The position numbers and the translations under genes are program-made. This document shows, in pieces, positions 1 to 11,600 of a DNA stretch of 64,000 nucleotides. Each line of letters starts with the position of its first letter. The stretch's first letter is position 1. A model generated the notes under the pieces. That model made no database searches, was not told the origin of the DNA, and worked only from the letters and a program-made list of their open reading frames with translations. Origin of the DNA: Phyto melanocephala (lineage: Eukaryota; Arthropoda; Insecta; Diptera; Rhinophoridae); contig OW799237.1 of assembly GCA_941918925.1 (NCBI GenBank), positions 911,201 to 975,200 on the forward strand. Direction: 5' to 3'.

Positions 1-130
1 GAATCTGTATGTAATTATATGAGTAGTGTGTTATCAGGATACGGAGGATATAAAATTTAAGATCTTTAAATTATAAATATTTCGATGAATATTTAACTGT
101 TTAATTTATTGTTGAATAGTCTTTTACGAA

Positions 131-150
131 ACAGGGTGGGCCAAAAGTTA
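131..150 (+). repeat. Solo mariner-type terminal inverted repeat
   Basis: The string acagggtgggccaaaagt at this point matches the left end of the small mariner MITE at 36686-36799, where it reads acagagtgggccaaaaga. It is the kind of terminus seen on many insect mariner-like elements. I found no matching right end nearby. It could be the 5' terminus of the broken element whose transposase relic lies at 3120-3830, but nothing recognisable links the two. Confidence 0.5.
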
Positions 151-2709
151 CCTAAGAGTGTATAAATTTATAAATTTTTTCGCTAATATTTTTCTTCTAA
201 AACTTCTTAATGCAATCTCAACAAAACAATGATAGCTAAATTTAATTATTTTTTCGTTTAAATATTTTTTTATTTTTTTCATGCTTCTAAAGCAACATAA
301 TATCCTTTAATGCAATCTTAATAAAACTATGTTAGCTTTTATTAAATTCTAGTAACATATAAGTTGGTTATTAATTTCTATGCGCTCCTCTGTTTAAAAT
401 AAAATTAATCTGTGAAGTTTTGCCAAAACAACTTGTTTCGTATTTCAAGGTCTTTCAGAAGAAAAAAATCAAAGAAAATAAAGGCATATTAAACTATGTA
501 GCCTCAGTTAAACACGTGTTTGCTTCCAAAATTTTAAACATATTCTCTTCTTCCGTATCTTACAGTTGTCAAACTTTACTTAAAATAATTCTATCAAAAA
601 ATCCTTTATTTAGAATAGTTTTTTGATTTCATAGCTCTTAGTTGGCAATTTGTAGCAACACACGGAGTAGTGTAGAGCAATTGGATTTTGACAGAAAAAA
701 TTTTGATGAATATTTTTTTAGTTGACTTAGATTTCAAGTCCACAGAAATTTGAATAACTTTTTAATAAAATATGCCAAATAGGTTACATTTAAAACACAA
801 ATTTAAAGTTGGTATTTTTGCTGTTTCCATGTAGAACAAAGTGTCATGGAATAAGGAAGAGCGTACATAAGTCCTTTGAATCTAAAAATCAATTTAAAAT
901 GAAATAAAAATTTTATTGATTAATTCGCTCCCCTTTTTGGAAAATTAACCATAAAAGAAAGCAATATTAAACGCATTTCTTATTTTAGTTCAAATAATTG
1001 AAATTATTTAAAATTTAACTGATTAAATTTAACGGTGTTCAAAATAAAACGTTGTCACAGTTCGCCATTTCAATGTTCTGATTTTTATCCCTCGTCGCGA
1101 TTGTTGATATTGTCATTGAAATGTCGCAGTAGCGATTGGTTATAGTAACAGCAGAAAGACGAAGAACAAGAACGAAGAAAAATAATTAAAGCAAAATTGC
1201 AAATTTATATGTTTGTTTGTTTGCCCAGTAGTTTTTAAATTTTAAACTTGAAGACATTGGGTTTCGGTCTCCATCTCAATACAAAACTCTCAATGTGTTT
1301 AAGTTTTAAAAATCAATGATTTTTGAATTCGTTTTAGAATTTTAAGATTAAGCTTTTACCGATGAATTTAGGTTAAATAGTTTGAAGTGTTGTAGTTTAA
1401 TTTGTTGGTTACTAAATAATGTTAATTCCAAGTGTTTTAAAAAATCATTAACTATAAAATCTTCCTTTTTTTCACTTGCTGGGCCAATTCATAAGTATGT
1501 TCTTACGAGACTCAATAATACGTTGGCAGTTACAAATAAATACACACACACACACATTCAGTGCAAAAACAAACCCATGAAAAAGAATTTCACACTTGAA
1601 CTGTAATTATACCTCTTCCTTTCAATGCCGACATGAACCAAAAAGAGAAAAGAACCAAATATCCTTAAAATAAATATTAAAATGGTTTCCTTATTTTCTT
1701 TGAGCTCATTAAAACGTAAGCGAAGGAATGAAAGTACAGAAGAATGTAAAAAATATCCAACTACAAACAGCAACAAAAAAAAAAAAAACAATATCGAAAA
1801 TAAAACAGATGAGATTTAAGAAGCAAAAAAGTGGTTTAAATGAAAATTTCTTTAAGAAGCGGGGGGGAAAATATCAAACAAGATTGGTATGAAGAATTTA
1901 AAGAATTTCCGAAAAAACAGATAAATTAAATAGCAACAGCAAAACGATACAAGAAAACTATACGAGGGTGGATCGTTAACAAAAAACTGTTTTTGATTAC
2001 AAAGTTTACATGGAATTGCAGATTTGGTTATGACCTAAGTCGGCTTTTACATTTTTTTTTTTAAATTTAAGATTTGCAAAGAATAGCCGCAATATATGAA
2101 CAATTTTACTACCCATAGTGTTTTACTTAGGTAGTAAGCGTTTAATTGATACACTTTCATTTTAAGCAGTTGAAATTTATTCCCCTTTTTTAAAGGTTCA
2201 GTCTTCGTCTAAAATCATTAATTTAAAATCTAAAGAAACACAACACAATTACAACAAGAGCTAAACATAAAAATGTGTGTTTGTTTTTTTAAAAAAAAAA
2301 CTTTGACTTAAGAGTAGCAGTAAAACCACTTTTACTTATGTATACTTGTCTGCAATCTACATTATCGCATCGTACCACACCTGCATGTTGATTCTCTGTT
2401 TAACACTGCAGCCAATACTGCTGCATCAACTTAAAAATTACTTTCTTAATTACGTGACAAAGCAAAGAAGCAGAACATTTAAAGAAATTAACACAGACAA
2501 AAAGCCAAAATTCCACTTTTACTAATTCTGACCCAAGAGCTAGTTCACATAGTACCGCAGAGCAAAGGAAAATATTTAATTAAGCAAGTAGGTCAATTAC
2601 GACTTAATGATGTTACAATTGGATTGTTTTACCAACTGTTTATAAAGAAGCTCATTCGGAAATTTAGTTTATAAATAAATAAATAAAAAAATGCTTCACT
2701 TTTATTTTT
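151..2709. other. AT-rich non-coding stretch
   Basis: No gene or recognisable element. A short (CA)n run lies at about 1540-1555, a run of seven to eight G at about 1861, and homopolymer A/T tracts throughout. The open frames here are short, start in low-complexity DNA and look like no known protein. Confidence 0.7.
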
Positions 2710-3075
2710 TTATAGACAAAGGGTGTCCAAATATCAATGGTCAGGAAGATGGTTCGAAGGACGTAGGGGGACCAAAACAAAAACAAACCGTTTGAAAGAA
2801 GGGTTCGAAAAAAACATTAGTTTTTGTAGAGGACAAGTAAATTAGCCACTTAGATTGTGCGATTTGACACCTTTAGACTATTTTTTATGGAGTTTTTTTG
2901 ATATTGAAAGTGTGCAGGAATAAACCCATAACGATTCACGAGCTGAAAAACAAAATTATCGAGCAGAAATAACCATTAAAAACAATTTATTGGAAAATCT
3001 GATTGAGAATTTTGGTAGCCTGCCGATAAAAATATTTCCAGAAAACATATCTTTTTTTAGATAATATTAATAAAC
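2710..3075 (+). pseudogene. Decayed Tc1/mariner-superfamily transposase, C-terminal part
   Basis: Read on the plus strand, the region around 2850-2900 gives LRLCDLTPLDYFLW, the block that holds the last catalytic aspartate in insect mariner-like DDE transposases (usual form PPRSCDLTPLDFFLWG). About 30 residues later, VCRNKPITIHELKNKIIEQ matches the following segment of the same family. The upstream residues are broken by stops and frameshifts, and no N-terminal domain is recognisable. In the living family the protein cuts and pastes the element at TA sites; this copy cannot. It lies head-to-tail with a second relic starting near 3120, which is a different copy because both carry the same C-terminal block. 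Confidence 0.75.
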
Positions 3076-3119
3076 AAGAGAATAAGAGATATATGCAACC
3101 GAACAAAGAACCCAAAGAA

Positions 3120-3830
3120 TTGATTTTTGTTATTGAATCATCGATCAGTTTCTTAACTCAAATAACGCATCGTCGCCATTTTGTCGTCAGAGTTTCGCTT
3201 AGTTCAGCCTTGTCACTATGACCCATTTACTCTCCCATAAGGAGCAATTTTCCGTAAATTGAGCAATTTGAAAGGCTATAGGTTCTGGGGATGCGAAAAT
3301 CCAAGAGCCATTGACCCTAGTAGGTGAACAGTATGGAGTGGCATTTCATCTCAAAACAACATTAAGCCAAACTCACCATTTTGTGGTGGAGAATAATTTA
3401 CATCCTGCTCTTTTAAACAGTCCTTAAGTGTGGCTTTATTAAAATGGAGCCACTGCCCACACTGCCCGACACACAATGTCACTTTAAAGTCACATTTTTG
3501 TTAGCCGAATAATTTCCAGAAAGTCGGAAATTGATTGGGTAGATTTGACAGCACCCAACTATTTTTTTTTTGGCTATGCTAAGGAGCGAGTATATGTGAA
3601 CAGGACCTAGAGATTCCTTGAATTTAAGACTAACAAAAATTTGAGTGCAGTTACGACAAATTTTGAAAGATATTATGGAAACTGCTCTTAACGACCCCAT
3701 CATTGCGAGGCTAAAAGCGGATGTCATTTAAGCGACATTATTTGCTGTAGTTAGTGTAAAAAATTCCATTTTGTATATTTTGAAATCTAAAAAATAAAAA
3801 AAATCTCTCTAGCCCATGGTGACTCTGTGT
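3120..3830 (+). pseudogene. Decayed mariner-like transposase with degenerate 3' end of the element
   Basis: Segments recognisable in order are YRFWGCENPRAI near 3280 (the family's FWG.ENP block after the first catalytic Asp), a TVWSGI-like block near 3340, and IDWVDLTAPNYFFFGYAKERVY near 3530-3600 (the third catalytic region, normally DW..RSCDLTPLDYFLWGY). The end near 3710 reads SGCHLSD, like the family's usual GGHLND terminus. The reading frame shifts several times. About 90 bp further on, catggtgactctgt equals the 3' end of the MITE at 36686 with about 11 bases deleted, so this is probably the true right end of the element near 3830. The coding relic is certain; the boundary is inferred. 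Confidence 0.75.
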
Positions 3831-5260
3831 TTAGACTAAGCAATAAATTTTATAATTTTTTTTGTAAAATATTTTGTATATATTTGTAGAAAATTTTCTT
3901 CACTGCTACAAAAATTTTAAGAATTAATTAATTAATTTAATTTTATTTAGTTATTCTACACATCTTTGCCAAAATTATTTAAATACAAACAATTCCACTT
4001 GGTTTGATCATATACAAGTCAAGCATTTTCTGTAATAAACAGAATGTTGCCAATCGAATGTTTGGTTTAAATAACAAATATAATTTTATGGCTGTAACCA
4101 TTGAAGTAGTAGACAGTAAGGGATGGTTAAACTCCCTTCAGGATTTAATTTTTTCAACAAGTTTTGTCAAAAGTCTACAAGAGATTTTTTTTTTTTTTTT
4201 GTAAAAAATTTATTTTCAAAAGTCCCATAAATTAAAAACATTGAGTTGCAGACATTTCAAACATTATTTTGTTTAAATTATTTATTTTTTTTAACTTCAC
4301 TAAAAAGCTAACACATTCACTTATAAATTTTAATTTTAATTATTTTGGCAAACAGTAAAACAAGAACTTTAACTGCTCAAACTGTTTTAATATTTGATTT
4401 GGATATATTTCTGCTAAAGCCAACACTCTTAAGAGGCGGCCAGGAATATGAAAGTATTAAAGTGGAAATTTTGCCAAAAGCCGTATTTTTTTGATGAAAA
4501 AGCAATAGATATAAATCAAAGGAAAATCTATATTTTTTGTACATAATAACTTAGACAATAAAATAAATTAGGGTTGAGTATAGAAAACAAGAAGAAAAAA
4601 AAATAATTAAAAATAAACAAGATTTATAACCCTGTTGCTATTGCTCAAACAAAATAATAGATAAAAATTGTGTTCAAACAGAAAAGTAAATAAAAAAAGC
4701 AATCGCACAAAATGTATAAAAACTAAACTTTGGATTATTGGCAGGACGACGAAAGTTTTCTTTAGTTTCAGAGAGAACCATTAACACCTCATGAGTTTAG
4801 ATCTTATTGCAATAAAAAACATCGAATATATAAAAAATAAATAAATAGAAAATACTATAGTATTTTTTTGTTGCTGCCTTGCAAAGACATGGTAGTTTTG
4901 ATTAACTGTCGCGAACTTTTGTATTTATATTTACAGTCTATTATAACTTACGTTTAATATTGACAAAAAATAAGTTAAAGGTCTTTAAAAAAGTTAGATG
5001 TTATTTGTAATATTAGTTTTTAATTAATAGAGAAATAGATGTACATCTTAGTCTAACAAGGGAAATTAATAAATAAATAATCTGTTACATATATAGTAAA
5101 TACCCAACATTTTCCTATGAAGTTAGGAAAATCGCTCTCATAGCCCTTGTGGTTTAAAGTTTTTTTTTTATTTATGAATTAACTTCTACCTCAAAATAAT
5201 ATTGGTAATATCTTTAAAGGAAAACACATAAAAAATACGTTTTTTTTTAAAAACATTTTA
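3831..5260. other. AT-rich non-coding stretch
   Basis: No supported feature. The sequence is dominated by A and T homopolymer runs with no terminal repeats or protein-like frames that I could recognise. Confidence 0.7.
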
Positions 5261-5269
5261 TTAGGAAAG

Positions 5270-5560
5270 AACTTTAACATCATCAGGCTCATCTTGATCC
5301 CCAATTTGAGTTTCGATTATTTCCCGAATTTATTTAATTCTATCGCGAGAAAGTGCTTTAAATTATTCATAACAAATGAAAATGTCATGCAAAAATGGCT
5401 TGTCCAACATTCCTAGCTTTAATATTTACTCTGTCAAATTTTTTTTGCTCACTCAAGGGACGATATGTGTATAAGAGGTTTTAAGACTTATTCTTCTAGA
5501 AGTGTCAGCATACATTTTTCACATGCCTACATAATCTTCAGATGGGCCCTATAGTTGTAA
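5270..5560 (-). pseudogene. Unidentified coding-like relic
   Basis: On the minus strand two overlapping frames look protein-like rather than random: YTYRPLSEQKKFDRVN followed by IKARNVGQAIF, then in another frame FKALSRDRIK and REIIETQIGDQDEPDDVK, ending at a TAA that overlaps AATAAA. A run of nine A follows about 15 bases later. Several in-frame stops and at least one frameshift show that it is dead. The AATAAA plus A-run would suit a processed copy or the 3' end of a transposon gene. I do not recognise the family; a DNA-transposon transposase or a retro-pseudogene are both possible. Confidence 0.35.
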
Positions 5561-7504
5561 AGTCCTCATTTTAAATTTATGTAACATTCAATTTTTTTCC
5601 TTGAATTTACCACTAGCTTGTTCCAATCTGCAGGAGCATTAAATAAAAAATTATTTTTTTGTCATTAATTTAGTTCAAAAAATTTTGTCACAATCTATGA
5701 ATAAGTTCCTGAAGAGTAAAAATCTTAAATTTAATTCTTAAACAAAAATTGAGCATAAAGTGACTCTTATTGTTGAATCACATTATGAGGCGAAGAATTA
5801 ATAAAAATTAAATTAAATGAAATTGCCTGTTGAATTAAATAAAATTAAATTAATTCAACAGTCAAGAACTAATTTCTTGATAGCCATGTATGCCTGGCTT
5901 TTATTACACATAGATATGTATGCATCAGGGTATTTTTAAACAGGTGCTTTAATAACAAGTGCTACAATGAGTCGCTTAATTTTAGCACTGAACTTAGTCA
6001 CCCACTTAGTCTACGAGAAAAAGGAATTTAGATATTTATTTAAGAACAAGGGGTTTAAGTGTTCATATACCCTTTTTGTGATCGTAGCAAAATAGGTATT
6101 TTAATGGCAAGAGTTATAATTGGTCACCATATGTGGCTACCGGATAAAAATCCCATATTCACTTCTTGTACTCTAAACTTCACCAACCAATTCTATATAC
6201 AAGTTTAATTTTGAAAAAATGCACTCCATCCTCTTGTGCTCTAAGTCCTTCATATATTATTGGTGGTGGTCCAAACTTGCTATTATATTGCATTGTCATA
6301 TTTTTACAATTTCTTTAATTTTTAAAATTTTTTCAAAATGTTTAAATTAACCATAAACTATTTTTGAAGCATTTTTAAATATAAGTAAATTATGCTGAAA
6401 TTCAACATTCCACCATAAATGTTTATTTTTGATTTCTACTTGACCAACTAACTGTATGATGCAATTGAAGATTTAGAAGATTTAAAAATGCATATGTAAC
6501 ACAGTCATTCGAAACTGGTATAATGTCATGTATTTATGCGTTCTATGGTAGAGTGAAGTTGTTTTTTGTTTTTATTTTTTGTTTCCTTGTTCCAATAGTT
6601 TTAAATGTAATGCTCTGCAACACGCCAAAATACAATTAGGTGTCGTCAATAAATGTCAAGGATTATAAAAACGCTACCGTACTAAGAGCAAGAGTAGCAG
6701 GTATACATGTTATGATTGTATGAATCGTCTGTAAATATGGTACAAATTCATATGAATGCGTATTTGGAAACGCACAGACAGTGGGTTAATTGAAAAGGTT
6801 ACTTAGAAATATAATTTTCATATAACTGAGTAATACAAAAATATGAAAAAATTTTGAAAATTTAAATCTTGCTGTGACATTTCTTGTTGTTGTAATACTC
6901 TAGTATTGACTTATAATACTACTTATATAGTGTTAACGAATAGCCATAAGCATTAGTTAAGTTATAACTTATAAAAAAGTATTTAAATAGAACACATACA
7001 AACTGTCTGAGAGTTTTTGTATAAGAAATTTGCATTTCGAAAATTCCACAATATTCATTCATTAGAAACTGCAAAAATAAATTTTTCGCCTGGTTTGAAC
7101 CATTTTTTTTTTTTAGTTTTTCAAGTCTAAGTTAAAGAGTAAGGACTTTGAATTTTAAAGAGCTCTTCTAGTCCCTATAGCGGAGGTATTATTTACATCA
7201 TCTTGTATATATCAAAATAAGTATAAATAAAAGTTTTTTCTTGATAAAATATCAAATAGTCGTCACAATAACAATTGTTAAATTTTTTCTCTACTACTTG
7301 GCACCTGAACATTACATTTTAATGACCGTAAATCTTATGCTATAACAATAGCAACATTTGTAATTAAAACAATTGCGAAAAAATATAAGAAATAAGAAAT
7401 GGACAATCAAATTACACACGAGAAAAAGCAAATGAACTAATTTTTCTCCTCTCACATGTAGGAATACTTGTATTTGTATGTGTTCCATTTAGAGGGCAAC
7501 ATTG
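5561..7504. other. AT-rich non-coding stretch
   Basis: Apart from the hairpin at 5827-5861 I see no feature. There are no terminal repeats and no protein-like frames. Confidence 0.65.
5827..5861. repeat. 12-bp perfect inverted repeat (hairpin)
   Basis: ctgttgaattaa (5827-5838) is perfectly complementary to ttaattcaacag (5850-5861) across an 11-base AT loop. It could be a remnant of a fold-back element or a chance palindrome in AT-rich DNA. Confidence 0.6.
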
Positions 7505-7506
7505 TA

Positions 7507-8616
7507 AAGGGTGTCTCAGTTAAAATAAATTTTTTCATATAAAAGTTAAAATTCTTATTCTTTGAGGAGGTTGTTATGTATTTATTTTTATGTAAAGAAA
7601 ATATGTTCCGAAGTGAAATAACCGTCCAATTGCCCCTGCGGCTCTGATGAAATATTCCATGACTTTTTCAAAGAGATGTGGCTGAATTCTATCGGTGACG
7701 CGTTGGATCTCGGACTTGAGCTCAGAAATTGTTTCTAGTTTATTCGAATAAGTTAAAGATTTTACAAGGCCCCAAAGAAAAAAATCGCACGGAGTTATGT
7801 CGCATGATCTTGGTAGCCAGTCGACATTAGAGTTTCTTGAGATAATTTTTTTGAAAATCGTGAAGGTGACGCCTTTTTTCCGAAACCACATGTTCATGCC
7901 TTGATGTCGAATTCCTATGAAAGTCGCTGCAATTTTGGCCTCAACTTCAAAAAAGGAAGGCCAAATCTTCCCGCCCAACAAAAATTCTCACCAGACCATT
8001 GCCCATGTGGTAGAAATTGTTTTTCGTAGATTGTGTGAGTTCCTTGTCCCTGAAATTCCACAATTTTGTCTACACACCAAGTTACTTGTAAGTAAATGTG
8101 CTTCATCGGAGAGGATGGCTTTTAAAAAAAAATTAAATTGACTTTTCTTTAAACCAGCCGTCGCTTTCCATGGTCTGCTGACTTGAGCTCCTGAGTTAGC
8201 AAACTTTTTTAAGGTCTTTTGTCATAATTCGCTGCCTAGGGCTTCATGAAATTTATATTTTTGAGTTGTTTAGTAGCACTCTTATTTAAAACCTCAATGT
8301 ATTAATGAGACCGACCAATACATTGATGCACATGAGTCTTACTATCCAGAGAAGACCCAGTTTTTTTAAAGTTTTTGACCTGCCTTCGAATAGAAGACAC
8401 AATACATGTACATTCTCGATTAAATTCTTTATTAATTCTAAGAAATTTGCGAGCGTCCTCAGCATAACTTTCTAAATTTTTGTAATAACTTTTTACAATT
8501 ATAACGCGTAGTTCTCTCGAAAGCGCTCAGTTTGACAGCTGCCACAGTTCAGAGTTACCACTTGCACAAAAGAATTACATTTAATTTAAAAAGTGTATTC
8601 TTGCTGAGACACCCTT
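7507..8616 (-). mobile_element. Complete mariner-superfamily element, inactive
   Basis: The 13-bp inverted ends aagggtgtctcag (7507-7519) and ctgagacaccctt (8604-8616) are exact complements. Each is flanked directly by TA (7505-7506 and 8617-8618), the target duplication of Tc1/mariner elements. The 1110 bp between them hold a decayed transposase on the minus strand. Length, ends, TA sites and coding content agree, so the boundaries are firm. This is the best-defined autonomous-type element in the window. Confidence 0.92.
7574..8560 (-). pseudogene. Mariner-like transposase pseudogene
   Basis: The minus strand can be followed almost end to end. The N-terminal helix-turn-helix region includes RVIIVKSYYKNLESYAED and, later, VKNFKKTGSSLDSK (about 8520-8350). 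The first catalytic block AILSDEAHLLTSN lies near 8120-8080 and CRQNCGISGTRNSHN near 8060. A WFRKKGVT block at about 7885 corresponds to the family's WFQQDGAT, so the second catalytic Asp is changed to Lys. ISRNSNVDW then LPRSCDITPCDFFLWG, near 7840-7760, is the third catalytic region, followed by the family C-terminus. About 20 residues appear deleted between the second and third blocks. Stops and frameshifts occur in the N-terminal half, while the last 136 codons remain open. The protein would have bound the 13-bp ends and moved the element. Confidence 0.9.
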
Positions 8617-8618
8617 TA

Positions 8619-11600
8619 TGTAACAGCATGACCACCATTGTCAACACCAGTCTCATCTTTATCAGAAACATTGTCATTGTTGACTTCTATCAATACTTAT
8701 TCATCTCACAAGGAGGCGAATGTTTTGTCTCCTCACTTTTCCAGTCAATGTCAGTGACAAAACACTGCTTTGGATATCAAGCATAATGGGAGTGTCCCAA
8801 TCAAATAAATGAATTTTATTTTCCTTTGAAAAGTTTAATTTCTTTTTGAATAGAATGAAAAAAGTTTGCAAACAATCATGTTTACTTAGATAAAGGCATC
8901 AGATCAGCATCATTCATTTTATAGAAAAAAGCTCTTATGCTGAACATTTTTGTAGGAGTGTCCTTGTGTTGGCAGCCATATGACATTTGACAAATTAATA
9001 AAATTTGTACAATAAGATGGGATGAAAATATAGATTGTTTAATAATATGTCTTATAAATAACGTATGTAAATGAATATGTCTGTCTTGATGAGTTCAGTA
9101 AGATTAGGGTAAAGCGATTAGGTTAAAGCGACTGAGTTTATAATTCAAATTTTATTGAAAGACTTTTTTTAATTTTATAAAATGCTAACTTTCACAAAGT
9201 TTAATTTACAAAGATTATTTTGAAAAGATTTTTCCGCAAAAAAAGAAAAGTTAACCTAAAACTTGAACGCCCGATAAAAAGTAATCTATACTTCAAAACA
9301 GTTCTAAATAGTTAATAGTGATTGTAAAACCAAAAATGTATTGCTTAAACTAAAACCAGCCAGGTTATTATGTCTTTAGGGTTACGGAATTTCTAAAAGG
9401 ATAAAAAATAAATAAAACATAAAGCCATTCAATTAAAGAAGGAGAAAATTAAGGTATAAAAATGCTTAAATTGAAGGACAAGAATCTCTCAGTATTCCCA
9501 CAAATGGCTTATCAAAGGAGAATTTAAGGACTAGGATTTAGTGCAGAAATTGTTTGCTTTGTTACGCTCTGATATGCGCTCTATAATGCAGTTACCAGCC
9601 AATAATTGTATTGTAAATTTTATTGTCATATAAAAAGTTGTCTTCAATTGAAAATGGCTGTCCTATTTTTTTGATGGATATAAAAAAAAAATAATTCGTA
9701 AATAACTCGTATGGATTAGAGTTAGTTGCCCCACTGTGGAGATTTGCGTCTATTGCGTCTAATCCATGTTCCGTTTATCTAGATTAAATTTTATTTTCCC
9801 AGTTCTAACTCTTATTTTATACTTCTTCTGTAATCTTATATAACAAAACTAGCTAAATAGCATACTTCAAGTAAGTATCTAAGCAAGCAAATGTGTCGTT
9901 ACAACGCTTTAAGTCTTTGAGTACGTTTAGATATTTTAAGATTTTTTAGTTCTGTAAGAACTATGTTGTCTACATCAGTCTTAAATTACGTTAAGTTCTT
10001 TAAAGCCACACAATTGTTACTCATCAAAAAAAGTGTTAGTGTGATGTGGACAACTTTGCTTTTGACCTGTACCCGTTACTTGTGAAAATGCATTAAACAT
10101 GCATGGTTTATGAAATCGAAATCGAAAACGAATTTACATTTTTGTGAATTATTTTCTATGAGGACTTTTAAGAAAATATAAAATACAACTTCTCATTTTC
10201 CTTTCAATAACTCTATTTATAATTTAATTTTTCATGCATTATGCAACATCTTATTAACAGCGTAATGTAATATTTATTTATTATAACAAAGTTGAAGAAG
10301 TTCAAAATGACGGCTGCAAGCCTTAAACGGTGTTTTCTGTTGACCCTAAAAATACTTGTATAAATATCAGTAACAAAATATTTATCAAATTACAACATAA
10401 ACTTCGAATTAATTTTGCTTTAAATTTATAAAGACTGTAACTATAGTTGCGGCTGAATAATCTTTAGCAGCATCAATACAAGAATTCATTTTATTTCTCT
10501 CTGCTGTGTTTTACGAACGTTCAAAGCAAGTAAATTACATATATCCGATTACTTTAGTAACAGAAGAACAAACTTTTAAAAAATGTACAAAAGAACGAAC
10601 ACAAAAAGTTTATGTTGTTAAAACAACCTGCAAACAAAAATCTTTTAAACAAATAATTAAACTTAAAATAAACCTACAAAAAACAACCAAACATATAAAT
10701 GATTGTGGGCATAGAATATGTTTGCAGTTGTGTATGTGTGGCACGTGAAAAGGAACAATAGAACAGAGTCAAACAAACGTATGGACAGAACAATAAACAA
10801 TAGCAAAAGAGACACATCAATCTTTCCACGTTTTTGTTGTGTTTTTTTTAGTAAAAAGACATAAAGGAAAACACTGATTCCAACTCTTTTTGATGTTTGT
10901 TTAAAGTAAAAAAAAAAAATTTCAAGGAAAAAACTCATGCATCCTACGCAAGTATGATGAATTACTATCGTGTTGCTACTGTTGTTGTTCTCTGCACATG
11001 CCGCAACTACATAACCACAAACCACATACAAATTATATGCCACAACATTTAGAAAACACCTCAACTTTACTTTCCGTATCTTTTGTATAAATCAAGTTTC
11101 AAGTTGGCATTGTTTGACTCACTTGCATGCAACAACTTACAAACGGATTACTACGCTGGATCTAAGATATTTTTTGTCAGATTATTACTGCACTGAGAAT
11201 GTCTACATATAATATAGCTGTCAAGTTCATAACAATTACAACATAATTGCTTTTTTGAGATTATAAAGCAGTGATTTTGAAACTTGTTGTAGTTGTTATG
11301 CTTGAATTAAAATTGTTACGGAAAAAAAGAGATTAATTTAAAATTTTATTACAAATGGAAATATGTTATCACCTCTGTTCTGTATTCCGAGTGAAAATAG
11401 TTCAATTGGAATTGCTTTAGCGTTGTTGTTATAAGCAACTACAATGCAATGACAATTCCGATCAATTTAATTTATTTCGTAAATTCGTAATTCAGAACAT
11501 AACCTCATTTTATTGAGAATAAGGTCAGCGAAAATTGTCTATGTACATATAGATTAAATTTATCAAGATAATTATTTAGCAAAATTTACTTTAAAAAAGA

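Noticed and set aside
5510..5545. Third hammerhead-like word order (ctgaaga ... gaaa) on the minus strand
   Set aside because: Stem II would be only three base pairs, it lies within a coding-like relic and the flanks do not resemble the copies at 30.4 and 52.9 kb.
8787..8965. gggagtgtccc and ggagtgtcc as ends of another mariner MITE
   Set aside because: Both words are in the same orientation, not inverted, and lack TA flanks in the right places.
10663..11064. 133-codon open frame on the minus strand
   Set aside because: Composition is dominated by Phe, Leu, Val and short hydrophobic runs from AT-rich DNA, with no domain, and the codons mirror A-rich sequence on the other strand.
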